From the NCBI RefSeq assembly GCF_032854445.1, contig NC_088296.1, positions 12,128,706 to 12,192,705 of the forward strand: 64,000 nt of DNA, in the 5' to 3' direction. Each line of letters begins with the position of its first letter. The stretch's first letter is position 1. This document shows positions 24,801-33,190 of the stretch, piece by piece. Origin of the DNA: Liolophura sinensis (lineage: Eukaryota > Mollusca > Polyplacophora > Chitonida > Chitonidae). The translations under genes and the position numbers were made by a program. Below the pieces are notes generated by a model, which did not search any database, was not told the origin of the DNA, and was given only the letters and a program-made list of their open reading frames with translations.

Positions 24801-26713
24801 GGATTCTTTATGATTTAAAGTGAGAGCGTTAGTCATTTACCTGTCAAAGCGCGATTGATTGCGCCTGGAACACCAGTTTTCTCTCTCAATATACCTGACT
24901 ACGGTCAAAGTAGTGGGATTTTTACAGAAGGTGGTTTTCGAATTGTTCAAATATTTTCAAAACAACGTGTCTATACGGCATAGTGCCGCACAGAAATTGT
25001 TGGAAAAAAGTTCGCGCAATTTGTAATGAGCGTCATTTTCATAAACCTATAATTGAACATATTATATGGCACCATTTAAACATATACTGCTAAATGTTAA
25101 CGCTATTACACATGAATGAATACTGGTATTCGTAAATGTGATTGGTTGCTGTTTTCAGATCCAGTTATGAATTCAACGATGCTCACAACGCCCTTCCCAA
25201 TACGTCTGCCCAGCCCGGAAGTCCGTGTAACAACTACCAAGGTTTCTGTGATGTTTTCCATAAATGTCGAGAGGTAAAGCAACGGGATATTTAGAGCTAT
25301 CTTCCATGAAAAAGCCTTTTTGAATGAACTCGAATTGCTGTCTGGTAGTTCTACATTTCATGTTGCAAAGTCTCTGTGATTTGCAAATACAGTGTTTCTT
25401 TTATTTGCAGGTTGATCCATCTGGCCCTCTACAGAACATCCGAAAGTTGCTGTTTTCAGGGGAGACAATCGAGACGCTGAAGCAATGGTTACAGGCGTAC
25501 TGGTATGCCGCTGTGGCTGTTGTGGTGGGATTTATCATCTTAATGGTATGTCAAACTTTTGGGCACCAACCTGTCTTAAAACTGATGTGTCTGTCTACAA
25601 GTCCGAAATCTCGGAAACTATTGATGTTGTACTCAGTATACAAGGGCTGTGTCTTGTAGTCAACAAGTCCGAAATATTAAAAACCAATCGACGTATCTAA
25701 TTGGTATTATTTTTCGTACAGTGGGGACTAAAGTGCCAATAGCATTGTACTGGGCCTAGACTGGTATTAAGATTTAAGACTGGCTTAAATTTAAATATAC
25801 TTTTGCACAGCCGGCCTCTGGGCTACAAGCCCTAAACCTAGAAAGCCAACTGACTTAGCCATCCGATTGATCCAGTCAGCATTCTAAATACTTCGGTAAC
25901 TGAAAATGGCTGACTTCATAAGGACAACGTCGTAAAATGTGAAATAATTTTGAAATAAGAAAATAAAATCATGACTGACAAGGCCTGAGAAACCGTTGTT
26001 GGGTTAAGGGATTGTAAAAGCGCAGTATAAGATACGTCGCAGATTACAGCTGTGGCCATTGTTGCAGCGAAATGAGTAGAGCGACAGGAACTTAGAACGT
26101 TTGAGTGGCGTGAAAATTTGAATTGTCATTTAAATGCTTATTTTTGGACAATTTGAGTTACAATTGGGACTTCTTAACATGTGGTATGCAAAGACAGTCA
26201 TATCAAAGTAAATTTGAGATTGCAGAACGATAACTTTTTCCAAGTTTGACCGGACTAAACAAGAAGACAACAGTCTGTTCCTTATCTCAATGAAGTCGCT
26301 GTGAGTTCAAGTTCAGTTCATGCTGGCTTCCTCTCAGGTCGTAAGTGGGAAAGTCCTCCAGCAACCTGCGGATGGTCGTGGGTTTCCAGCGGGCTCTGCC
26401 CGGTTTCCTCCCACCATACTGCTGACCGCCGTCGTATAAGTGAAATATTCTTGAGTACGGCGTAAAACACCAATCAAATAAATAAAATAAATAAATATTT
26501 CAATAAATAATTAAAAAGAGAGTTAGTAACCCTTCTCTATCCATGTGTTAACAGGCCTTATTCATCCGAATCTGTAGCAAAACCACTCTGCCACAGAAGG
26601 TGATGAAGACAGTGAAGAGGAAAGTGCATCCAACGCGGACAAGGCGGAAGCCGGAGAAGCGTCGCCATGATACGCCTAGGTCTGGCGTCAGCACTGTCGA
26701 ATTGGCTGTGTAG
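8597..26713 (+). CDS. ADAM10: ADAM10/Kuzbanian-type transmembrane metalloprotease, complete, 13 coding exons
   Basis: The joined exons (8597-8835, 13541-13659, 15073-15750, 16371-16630, 18077-18205, 19291-19465, 20236-20392, 21020-21124, 22856-22943, 24376-24509, 25159-25273, 25411-25545, 26555-26713) give 830 codons plus stop, with phases matching at every junction. Seen in order: a hydrophobic signal segment near residues 14-33; a prodomain with a candidate switch Cys at 184; a furin site RKKR at 293-296; the zinc site [11 protein letters not shown] at 466-476; a Met-turn [12 protein letters not shown] around Met494; a disintegrin-like and cysteine-rich region about 534-730; a transmembrane helix about 763-785; and a basic tail ending VELAV. 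ADAM10 proteins are plasma-membrane sheddases that cut Notch and other surface proteins. The match to ADAM10 rather than ADAM17 or other ADAMs rests on motifs such as [17 protein letters not shown] and the GLCCTEQC region. Vertebrate ADAM10 is about 750 residues; the excess here is mostly in the prodomain. The alternative start Met11 (8627) would give a more ordinary signal peptide. Expected partner: a Notch-type substrate, not visible here. Confidence 0.95.
9019..9287 (-). mobile_element. SINE-A, full length, reverse orientation
   Basis: Runs from an AATTTATTTACTTATTT tail to the tRNA-like head (GCGCGCTAACCAACTGAGCC then ACGGAGG), which is the reversed A-box; the reversed B-box is near GAGTTAAACTC. 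Confidence 0.9.
12198..12315 (+). mobile_element. SINE-A fragment (3' half)
   Basis: GATGGTCGTGGGTTTTCCTC to ACACCAATCAAATAAATAAA; 5' truncated. Confidence 0.85.
12849..12989. mobile_element. Short palindromic MITE-like element
   Basis: The left end GGGGTTTCATGAAGTGTG is matched inverted by GTGCGCTTCATGAAACCGCG at the right end; the interior is about 90 bases. A related single end is at about 2497-2515 (TTTCATGAAACCGCGGCC). Terminal GGCCGCGGTTTCATGAA ends suggest a dispersed family. Confidence 0.6.
13541..13659 (+). CDS. ADAM10: ADAM10-like exon 2 (prodomain)
   Basis: Preceded by a pyrimidine tract and TTTCAG; encodes [18 protein letters not shown] and VGHVKG. These line up with the ADAM10 prodomain, where HGR is followed by a hydrophobic/basic strand and KRD. 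Donor GTATGC at 13660, phase 1. Confidence 0.93.
13660..15072 (+). other. ADAM10-like intron 2
   Basis: GT-AG intron, AT-rich. Its first bases contain a short direct repeat (GAATGACTCATCAGT, 13667-13697). Nothing else recognised. Confidence 0.85.
15073..15750 (+). CDS. ADAM10: ADAM10-like exon 3 (prodomain, furin site, start of protease domain)
   Basis: The largest exon, 226 codons. The first part ([42 protein letters not shown], then RTLCHSD with Cys184) matches the ADAM10 prodomain. A low-complexity polar stretch of roughly 90 residues follows that has no obvious vertebrate counterpart. RKKR at 293-296 then marks the furin cut before [15 protein letters not shown], the start of the protease domain. 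Donor GTGAGT at 15751, phase 1. The frame stays open through the donor into a TTTA microsatellite and a SINE up to 15944, so a retained intron would give a prodomain-only protein. Confidence 0.94.
15751..16370 (+). other. ADAM10-like intron 3
   Basis: GT-AG intron holding a TTTA microsatellite (15781-15823), a 5'-truncated SINE-A and a second TTTA run (15985-16037). Confidence 0.85.
15823..15995 (+). mobile_element. SINE-A, 5'-truncated
   Basis: ATGCTGGCTTCCTCTCCGGC through CCACAATGCTGGCCGCCGTC to ACACCAATGAAATAAAATAA; it sits between two TTTA microsatellites. Confidence 0.88.
16371..16630 (+). CDS. ADAM10: ADAM10-like exon 4 (protease domain)
   Basis: Acceptor AACTTCACAG; encodes [36 protein letters not shown] and [20 protein letters not shown]. 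The last two blocks are diagnostic of ADAM10 (DRDFDDGVLGLAWVG in vertebrates). Donor GTAAGT at 16631, phase 0. Confidence 0.95.
17266..17440 (+). mobile_element. SINE-D-like element
   Basis: GAGACCACTCGCCTTCCACC, GTCACATGGGAGAGTTCGCC, then GGTTTGCTCCAGGCACACCT. The same order of motifs recurs at 24005-24185 and 45285-45390. Confidence 0.5.
17521..18020. repeat. 10-bp minisatellite, 50 units, no length variation
   Basis: Unit TGTCCAYGAT, with Y alternating C/T irregularly. Fifty consecutive units occur without a single insertion or deletion; only four units deviate elsewhere (first unit AATCCATGAT, TCTCCATGAT, TGTAAACGAT, TGTCTATGAT). Because 10 is not a multiple of 3, all reverse frames read the same ten-residue peptide ([10 protein letters not shown]-like); these frames are not genes. 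Confidence 0.97.
18077..18205 (+). CDS. ADAM10: ADAM10-like exon 5 (zinc-binding site)
   Basis: Acceptor TTTTTCTATAG, with a good branch-site candidate CTTAACT about 30 nt upstream. Encodes [34 protein letters not shown]. His466, Glu467 and His470 are the first zinc ligand, the catalytic base and the second ligand; the third ligand His476 is the first codon of exon 6. The 10-bp minisatellite ends only 56 nt upstream of this exon. Confidence 0.96.
18206..19290 (+). other. ADAM10-like intron 5
   Basis: GT-AG intron containing a SINE with a different tRNA-like head (18876-19115). The acceptor follows a poly-T tract. Confidence 0.85.
18876..19115 (+). mobile_element. SINE with variant tRNA-like head and SINE-A body
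   Basis: The head reads GGCCTTCGTTGTCTAGTGGT with B-box GGGTTCAAATCC, unlike the GGCTCAGTTGGTTAGCGCGC head of SINE-A. From ATGCTGG onward the body and tail are SINE-A-like (GGGAAGGTCTGACAGCAACC to AAATAAATAAAC). Confidence 0.7.
19291..19465 (+). CDS. ADAM10: ADAM10-like exon 6 (third zinc ligand, Met-turn)
   Basis: Starts with the third zinc-binding His476 and continues [37 protein letters not shown]. The [12 protein letters not shown] Met-turn is essentially identical to ADAM10 of other animals. It ends at GCFT, the end of the catalytic domain. Donor GTAGGA at 19466, phase 1. Confidence 0.96.
19466..20235 (+). other. ADAM10-like intron 6
   Basis: GT-AG intron with a SINE-A tail at 19705-19825; nothing else recognised. 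Confidence 0.85.
19705..19825 (+). mobile_element. SINE-A fragment (3' tail)
   Basis: CTCCCACCATAATGCTGGCC to ACACCAATCAAATAAATAAA; 5' truncated. Confidence 0.85.
20236..20392 (+). CDS. ADAM10: ADAM10-like exon 7 (disintegrin-like region)
   Basis: Acceptor TCGGTTTCAG; encodes [20 protein letters not shown] followed by [10 protein letters not shown] and [10 protein letters not shown]. The [13 protein letters not shown] block opens the disintegrin-like domain of every ADAM. Donor GTATAT at 20393, phase 2. Confidence 0.95.
20393..21019 (+). other. ADAM10-like intron 7
   Basis: GT-AG intron, AT-rich, with a duplicated AATACGAATCAGCAAAA segment (20778 and 20808). No gene or SINE seen. Confidence 0.85.
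21020..21124 (+). CDS. ADAM10: ADAM10-like exon 8 (disintegrin/cysteine-rich)
   Basis: Acceptor TTCTTTCTTGCTCAG. In the frame set by exon 7 it encodes [35 protein letters not shown], matching the ADAM10 pattern PCCTAQC...C...C. It ends with GA of a split Asp codon immediately before ATATCCTTTT, a U12-type AT-AC donor. The nearest GT downstream (21145) would add a non-conserved hydrophobic stretch and cannot be joined in frame to exon 9. Confidence 0.9.
21125..22855 (+). other. U12-type AT-AC intron (ADAM10-like intron 8)
   Basis: The 5' end reads ATATCCTTTT, the U12 AT-AC donor consensus. The 3' end carries TTCCTTGAC at 22837-22845, an exact U12 branch-site consensus, with the branch A (22844) 11 nt before the terminal AC at 22854-22855. 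All other introns of this gene are GT-AG. The intron also holds a long foldback element (about 21500-22440). Confidence 0.88.
21500..22440. mobile_element. Foldback element with ~0.3-kb inverted arms
   Basis: The arm at about 21500-21790 (GCAGTTCATTGGTTCAA, AGCACATGGCCAGTCTCTAC, GACTGGGTTGGCAGCGT) recurs inverted at about 22157-22440 (TTGAACCAATGAACTGC, GTGGAGACTGGCCATGTGCT, ACGCTGCCAACCCAGTC). The spacer of ~370 bp is AT-rich and non-coding. The whole element lies inside the U12-type intron. The family is not recognised; short open frames across the arms are not genes. Confidence 0.8.
22856..22943 (+). CDS. ADAM10: ADAM10-like exon 9 (cysteine-rich), entered through an AC acceptor
   Basis: Encodes (D)[20 protein letters not shown] and GPSSVCYKG, matching the ADAM10 CP...KPNFTDC...VCINGQC segment. 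A TGA at 22842-22844 lies in this frame and no AG occurs between it and the conserved residues, so the exon must start after the AC at 22854-22855. Joined to exon 8 this gives [12 protein letters not shown]. Donor GTAAGA at 22944, phase 0. Confidence 0.9.
23046..23960. repeat. 35-bp minisatellite, about 26 units
   Basis: The unit combines CTCCTCCGATCTCAGTGTCC and TTGGGGTATTTTGTA. Variants at a few positions (CCGAT/CCTAT/CCAAT; TTGGGG/TTGGGA/CTAGTG). All three + frames stay open through most of the array because the unit has no stop and is not a multiple of 3; these frames are not separate genes. Confidence 0.96.
24005..24185 (+). mobile_element. SINE-D-like element
   Basis: GAAGACCACTTGTCTTCAAC, CGTCACATGCGGGAAAGTTT, then CTGGTTTCCTCCACCCATAA; poorly conserved tail. 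Confidence 0.5.
24376..24509 (+). CDS. ADAM10: ADAM10-like exon 10 (cysteine-rich)
   Basis: Acceptor ATTACCCCAG; encodes [18 protein letters not shown] and [15 protein letters not shown], the counterpart of SICEKYGLEECTCA...LCHVCCMKKMDPSTC in vertebrate ADAM10. Donor GTTAGT at 24510, phase 2. Confidence 0.95.
24510..25158 (+). other. ADAM10-like intron 10
   Basis: GT-AG intron; no repeat or gene recognised. Confidence 0.85.
25159..25273 (+). CDS. ADAM10: ADAM10-like exon 11 (juxtamembrane cysteine-rich)
   Basis: Acceptor CTGTTTTCAG; encodes [20 protein letters not shown], matching [21 protein letters not shown] of ADAM10 almost residue for residue. Donor GTAAAG at 25274, phase 0. Confidence 0.96.
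25411..25545 (+). CDS. ADAM10: ADAM10-like exon 12 (stalk and transmembrane helix)
   Basis: Acceptor TTATTTGCAG; encodes [17 protein letters not shown], then [20 protein letters not shown]. The hydrophobic run is the single transmembrane helix, completed by ALFIRIC of exon 13. Donor GTATGT at 25546, phase 0. Confidence 0.95.
25546..26554 (+). other. ADAM10-like intron 11-12 interval before the last exon
   Basis: GT-AG intron between exons 12 and 13, with a SINE-A copy at 26290-26500. No gene seen. Confidence 0.85.
26290..26500 (+). mobile_element. SINE-A, lacking the A-box end
   Basis: Starts near the B-box (CGCTGTGAGTTCAAGTTC) and runs to TACGGCGTAAAACACCAATC and an ATAAATAAAATAAATAAA tail. 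Confidence 0.9.
26555..26713 (+). CDS. ADAM10: ADAM10-like exon 13 (cytoplasmic tail, stop)
   Basis: Acceptor GTGTTAACAG; 52 residues and TAG at 26711-26713. After ALFIRICSK the tail is rich in Lys/Arg ([19 protein letters not shown]) and ends STVELAV. It lacks the proline-rich SH3-binding segments of vertebrate ADAM10. The last residues (Leu-Ala-Val) fit a class II PDZ ligand, but binding is inferred only. Confidence 0.93.
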   Translation, partial: ALFIRICSKTTLPQKVMKTVKRKVHPTRTRRKPEKRRHDTPRSGVSTVELAV

Positions 26714-27930
26714 GGACGGAGTTCAAAACTGGCTAGAATGAGAAACCATTTCCCACCTAAAGTAACTTGAGCCTGGAGCGATGCAGTCAGCTGTTCATTC
26801 CTGCCTTTTTCCATGACGTTTTACGCGAGAGGACAGCCAGTCCAGCTTGGACCCGAGTCGCCATTGCGCCATAAAGAAAACGTGCCCCATTCACATGAAA
26901 CCTTTCTATCCGTCCTTTTTGATACACGTGTGGCTGTTGCCTCTGGATTCTGATGCTTGCCCTGTGGGTTGGTTTAACAAAGCTCACATTTAACATTCAG
27001 TTGATGTAATTCCCATACCAACCAGCACTTGCACTTTGACAAGAATTAGTAAACATAATTTCTCATAAAATGTATTGTTTTCAAATTCCAGGACTGGTAT
27101 TTCATCACCATGGTATTCAAATGCATTAACGCTAACATTAAACCAAGATGTCAGAGTGGTTTTCAACCAAGTTTTTAATTCTTATCGCAAATGAAATGTT
27201 TTTCATATTGGTTGTCAGTCATAAAAGACCATAAAAACTTTTTTGAATGTAACACATTCATTTTTTTTTTCAAAATAAATTTCGTACTAATTTTTAATTC
27301 TTTAAACTTGTTAACTTTTTCATGTTCTTAAATTTTTGGAACATGTTCACAAGTCACAATTCACCAACAAGCTGTTAAGCAAAGAAACTGTGTCCAATGG
27401 ACAAAGATTTGCCTACAAAGCAGAGAGTTTACTTGTAACAACTGGCAAAGTGAAAATATTATTTGGGTTTCTTACGACATGCACAAGCTTAGATTTGTGA
27501 GAGGTTAAGGAGTTCATAACACGAGGATTACCACACTTATGTACATTTACTCGCTATGTTAACACTTTATTTTCCAATTATTTTCTATTCTAATGCTCAC
27601 GTGTCTAAACACGAATCAAATATGATCTGCGTAAGTTTTACTTAAATAGCACTTGTGCAATACGTCATTGAAAGTTGCTTACCAATCTTGTCACAGTGTG
27701 ATGGTCACTGGAATATTCTTGCCATGTGATAACCACGTGATACCACGCGACATCACTTTCACTTGCCTGACATAATGTTTGCTACTTTGATATTATATTT
27801 GATATGATGATGTGAGACATCGCTCTGTTATTGTAGAGAAGGTCCAAACACTCTGTGTATGATATCAAATGTTGTTTGAATAGTAAGGCATCTTACGTTA
27901 ATAAAATTGGAATTTACCGTTATTTGTTTC
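26714..27930 (+). other. Probable 3' untranslated region of the ADAM10-like gene
   Basis: AT-rich non-coding sequence following the stop. Polyadenylation-type AATAAA hexamers lie at about 27274-27279 and 27900-27905. Either could define the transcript end; no transcript evidence is available here. Confidence 0.4.
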
Positions 27931-30604
27931 TTGATAAATTTGCTGTGCCTTTACAGTGCTATTTTTGTGAAATGTTTTCTTTTTTTAATAAGTAATTTAA
28001 ACGCGCAGATATGTATATATATCTTGTATATCTTTGGATCCATATACCTATCAATTTGAGGCAATATTATTTGCTTTTAGCTGTCTGTTTGAAACCTTTC
28101 TGGCTTAGTATAATCGATCATTGATTGCAGTAAATGTTGTTGGCTGATAACTATGGTTAGCGAATATGGGTATTAGAAATGCTGCGTTATGTTATCATCG
28201 GTGAGAAACATTGTTCATTGGTAACAAGACCATTTTAAACGAAGTAGAATGTTTTCTGTAATACTTGCCAATTGATAAAAAAGGACGAAACGATTTTACA
28301 AATAAATGGACGTGTTCTAAACCAAATGAGGTCTGGGTCCCTGTTTATCTATTTATTTATTTATTTATTTATTTATTTGATTGGTGTTTTACGCCGTACT
28401 CAAGAATATTTCACTGATACGACGGCGGCCACATTATGGTGGGAGAAAACCGGGCACAGCCCGGAGGAAACCCACGACCATCAACAGGTTGCCGGAGAGG
28501 AAGCCAGCCTGAGCTGGACTTGAACTCACAGCGACCGCACTGGTGAGAGGCTCCTGAGTCATTACGTTGCGCTAGCGTGCTAACCAACTGAGGTCTGGGT
28601 CCCTGAATTACGAGCTAACTATGGTTGCTTGATTACTTTACAAGTTTTTACAAGTGCCTATAGTGAAATGTGTCTAAACATACATTATATGTTCATATAT
28701 TTCATTTGGGTTTGTCACCGCCGACAAAAAATTTTCACTTACACGACGGCGCTTAGTTTTATTGATGGGGGAGTACTAATACGAACTCCAGTCTTTCTCA
28801 GATAAATGGTAAACTTTTTCTCATGAAATACAGTCTGATATGTTATCCGGTGTTTTACACAGCTGTTCCTAATTTTAAAAATGATTTGCTCCTGGAATGT
28901 ATAAAGGATCCATCCAGGATTTAAAAGAATAAAAGATGTATAGCTATACACCACATCATTTGCATAAGCTGTGAATGTCTTATTTGTCTTTGGGGACATT
29001 ATTCCTTCAAGTAAATATTCCCTGGCCACAAAGGTAGGCACAGCTTCCTTAAGCCTCTCTCTGTACGCTCAAGGTTTAATGGTTCTTGAGTAAGCAGAAG
29101 GTCCGGCTTGGGGAGTGATCTTGTAAGACATGTTTTAGAAGGTTGGAAAACACATTAAGTTGAAATCAGGGCGACCTTCCGTGAAAAGGTCAAGAGCCAT
29201 TAAACTGTTAGAATGGTCAGTTCCAGTGTAACGAGGAAATGCTATTATTTCACTGGAAGAGAGAAATGAACAGTTACATAATTTTTTTACGAAAAAAAGT
29301 TAAGTAAGCTTATTTTTTTTTGTTAGATAAATTTTATAATGAATCTGTGAATGACAACCTAGCTGTACCTTTCCCTGAAATGCCCAGAAAATATCTGAAT
29401 GTGGAATGCAGAAAAAACTGAATTCAATATTTCATATTTAGCCTGCTCCAGGGAATATTCCTAGTGCTATGTTGACAGAAGATTCTAGAAGATGTTGCAT
29501 CTGGAAGATGGGGGGTGGGGTCGATTGGTGGGGGTGCGGGGTGGGAGGGTTCCTAGTAGTGTATCACATTTCTGCCAAAACTTTTGGAGATTTGATCGTT
29601 ATTTTCACATTTTCAAGCCTTCGAGAAAGTATCTAAATGTATTCAACGGCCTAAAATTTTGTAGAACATTCTATTGTAATATATACCGGCAAATGCTTTA
29701 GGTATCTAGCAATTAGCTCAGTAATACCTCAAATATTGTAAAAAAGATTGAAAAAAAAAAGACATAGACTTAAAGGAAAACATGGTGTCTACTAAAGCAT
29801 ATTGGATGGATTTTTTTCAAATTTTACTTATATAGGTTCATTCTGTATACTGCGATAAAAGTACTTGAACTAGCATGAGGCGTATAGCTGAAATAAGCAG
29901 TTGATGTTTCGTCTCCATGGTAACTCAATGAACAACTTATACGGCTCGCCGGTTATTCAGTAGGCATGCGTACTAAACTGGATCCGCCATTGTTCTATAT
30001 CGAATAAAACTCAAAAGACATCTCAGGCATTCTCCTGTTTTCCGTTCCCATGTAGGTCCATGAACACAGCCAGTTCTGAAAAGCGAAAATTGCCGTAACC
30101 TTGTACGTCACAATATTATATGCTGAATGTTAACTATATAAGTTGGTCATAGTCGGTGGTTTTCTCCGGACATTGCTCGGTTTTCTCTTTTTTCTTCTCC
30201 CGTTTTTCTCTTTTTCTTATTTTTTTTTTTCCCGGCTCTTCCAATTTTCTCCTAAATTTGTTTGGTTTTGTCTCACCATAAACCAGATCACATGTGTATA
30301 AGTAAAACATGCTAGAAATCTCTATCAATAAATGTATTGCCAGGTATAATACATTATATGATTCGGCTCAGTGTGCTTACCATGTTACTGAGTTAATTTA
30401 ACTTTTCGCTACGTTAAAGAATGTGTTCGTATTTTAAATAAACATGGCCATTTTTTACATGGTTATGTTCAGCTGTCGATAAACAGTGAACTAGAAAATA
30501 GAAAAAGTATATTGGAATTCCGTCGCTTAGTTGAGGCGTAACTCCTCACCTTGATCACAATAACTGTCGTCGCCTTCGTCATTGCAATAACATTCATCTT
30601 AATT
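27931..30604. other. Intergenic DNA
   Basis: AT-rich sequence with one full reverse SINE-A (28345-28595) and a G-rich patch (29508-29550). A pyrimidine-rich stretch lies at 30180-30240. No gene recognised; short open frames lack family features. Confidence 0.5.
28345..28595 (-). mobile_element. SINE-A, reverse orientation
   Basis: TTTA-repeat tail, TTGGTGTTTTACGCCGTACT, reversed B-box CTTGAACTCACAGCG, reversed A-box end GCTAACCAACTGAG. The flanking GAGGTCTGGGTCCCTG at 28328-28343 recurs at 28590-28605, a clear target-site duplication of about 16 bp. Confidence 0.93.
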
Positions 30605-30825
30605 AATATTATTAGGGTCCTCCGTGGCTCAGTTGGTTAGCGCGCTAGCGCAGCGTTATGACCCAGGAGTCTCTTACCAATGCGGTCGCTGTGAGTTCAA
30701 GTCCAACTCATGCTGGCTTCCTCTTCGGCTGTACGTGGGAAGGTCTGCCAGCAACCTGCGGATGGTCATTGGTTTCCCCCTGGGCTGTGCCCGGTTTCCA
30801 CCCACCATAATGGAAACCGGTCGTA
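30605..30825 (+). mobile_element. SINE-A, nearly full length
   Basis: Head TCCGTGGCTCAGTTGGTTAG (A-box), GAGTTCAAGTCC (B-box), body to CCACCCACCATAATGG; the tail is disrupted. Confidence 0.92.
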
Positions 30826-30844
30826 TCATCATTACTGTTTTTTA

Positions 30845-30975
30845 TTTGATTTGTTTGATTGGTGTTTGACGCCGTACTCAAGAATATTTCACTTATACGA
30901 CGGCGGCCAGCATTATGGTGGGAGGAAACCGGGGAGAGGCCGGGGGAAACCCGCGACCATCCGCAGGCTTCTGGA
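30845..30975 (-). mobile_element. SINE-A fragment, reverse orientation
   Basis: TTTGATTGGTGTTTGACGCC to CGCGACCATCCGCAGG; faces the preceding copy. Confidence 0.88.
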
Positions 30976-31266
30976 TACTGTTTTTATAGTCTTTATGTCA
31001 TAGATTATGATATACCCCGGGGTCGGCGCATAATGAAGAATTATTAAACAGCATGCGAAGGGGGGGGGGGGGGGTGTATCTTAAACAGTACTGCATCTAT
31101 CCAGTTCACGTTTTCCAAACATGCAGAGCACATTAAGAGAGGTGGATGTTCCATGGTTGGTACGATGTGCGCATGGTAAGTACCGTAAATCAAAAAAAAT
31201 TCACTTATTGAATGAGTGAGTGAGTGAGTGCTTGAGTTTTAATGAACACGACTTGTTGTATTGTGT

Positions 31267-31485
31267 ATTATTTATTTATTTGATCGGTGTTTTACGCCCT
31301 ACTCAAGTATATTTCACTTATACGACGGCGGCCAGGATTATGGTGTTGCTGGCAAACCTTCCCACTTACAGCAGGAGAGGAAGCCAGCAAGAGCTGGACT
31401 TGAACTCACAGAGATCGCATTGGTCAAAGGCTTCCGGGTCATTACGCTGCTCTAGCGCGCTAACCAACTGAGCCACGGAGGCCCT
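31267..31485 (-). mobile_element. SINE-A with internal deletion, reverse orientation
   Basis: TTTATTTGATCGGTGTTTTA through GGATTATGGTGTTGCTGGCA (deletion of the GGGAGGAAACC...CATCCGCAGG segment) to GCGCTAACCAACTGAGCCAC. Confidence 0.9.
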
Positions 31486-31489
31486 CTAT

Positions 31490-32940
31490 TGTGTATTAGA
31501 ATCAATGTTAAGGCAAATTTTAGGGGTGGTGTCTTAAAAAGAACTATATGTATTGAGGTCAGCTTTGCCACACATGTAGACCATAATAACACGAGACGCA
31601 TGATCCATTATTTGCTTTGGTGATATTAAATACCGTAAATTACAAAATTCACGATTTCAGTACTTTATTTATTAAGCTGAAGGTTTGTCTTCTAATGACG
31701 AGCTCTTTGATAGTCTTTATACCAGATCTAATTTGACTAAAGCCAGAATGTACCTGAACACTAGAGACGTGGGTTATTGACTGAAAAAAGTAGCCTTAAC
31801 CCAACCTTTCAACCCTCATTCTAAATTTAACGGCGGTTAAAACAAATATAATTATAGGGTTTTGTTTTTTAACTCGCAACGGCCCATGCCAGGGTGAATT
31901 GAGGACTGCCTGCGTACATCGCCTACATGCATCGACAGTCTAAGTAGGTCAAATCAGCCAAGCGTACCCGGTTTAGTGATTGGTTTAAAAGATTGCCAAG
32001 CGGAACATACCTATTTTCACTCAGCTGTGAGGTGAACAGGGTTAAGAGATAGCGAGTTTAACCGATGTCCCCTACCGTTAGTCCTCACAGAGAGAGAATT
32101 TACCTGACCCCATCCAGTGGCATGTGTGTTGAGGAAAACTAAGCTACCCCTGGACGCATATTTGGTGAGTGAAGTGCACCAAATACACGGCGTTTGAATT
32201 GCCCTTTAGCTTACCTGTGTACTCGCCAGGTGTAAATTGGATTTACGTACCCTAGAAAATACTTGTGACCGTAAAGTGGATTACCCTGAGTTTGGATTAA
32301 GTTGTACATACAGGTAGGTCTTACAAATTAACAGACAATGGAATAGAATAGTAATGTTTAACAAGTGTTTATATGTTTTACTTGGGAGTGCAAGGTGTAG
32401 TTATATATACATACACACGTATACAGCGGGGGAAAAATAGTTCGTACATCAAAAACATGACCTGAAGAAAATTTACCGCGTCTAGACGCTGACGTTAAAA
32501 CACATGTCTAGTGTATTTATTATGGTAAGGCAGACATGGTCGTGACACATTAACATACAGGAGCTCTGATATGTTTACGCTTATATGTAAAGCGATTATA
32601 CAAGTAAAGTGCGTAGTTTAGTCTACAGGTATGATATGATTATAGTTCGTTGTAATTAGCGCAAAGCATTTGCGCGCATATAGACATGTTTGATATGTGT
32701 AAACGGCAGCATGATAATTTAGCAGTGCGCTACGAGTGAACCAATTAAAAGATGTTAGAACTGTGGCTTAGTAAACTAGAGTTCCAGCGTTTAATCCCAA
32801 ATTCTGACAACTTAAGACTCAAAAATCCTCCAGCCTTTGAACTTCTTTCACGTAAGGCATAGAGCAGACTGTAAGCGAATGATACAAACCACAGTTCTGT
32901 AAAACACTGATCCGTAGTCATATTCCCACAGTTGATTTGT
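31490..32940. other. Intergenic DNA
   Basis: No gene, SINE or tandem array recognised. Confidence 0.45.
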
Positions 32941-32944
32941 AGTT

Positions 32945-33190
32945 GATTAGTACGCTAGTGCAGCGTAGTGACCCAGGAGTCTCTCACCAATGCGGTCGCT
33001 GTGAGTTCAAGTCCAGCTCATGCTGGCTTCCTCTCCGGCCGTACGTGGGAAGGTCTTGCAGCAGCCTGCGGATGGTCGTGGGTTGCCCCCGGGCTCTGTC
33101 CGGTTTCCTCCCACCATACTGCTGGCTGCCGTCGTATAAGTGAAATATTCTTGAGTACGGCGTAAAACACCAATCAAATAAATAAATATT
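32945..33190 (+). mobile_element. SINE-A, nearly full length
   Basis: From TTAGTACGCTAGTGCAGCGT through B-box GAGTTCAAGTCC to ACACCAATCAAATAAATAAA. Confidence 0.92.

Noticed and set aside
29492-29701. G-rich patch as a possible G-quadruplex (29508-29550)
   Set aside because: Several GGG/GGGG runs exist but there is no gene or regulatory context to give it meaning.
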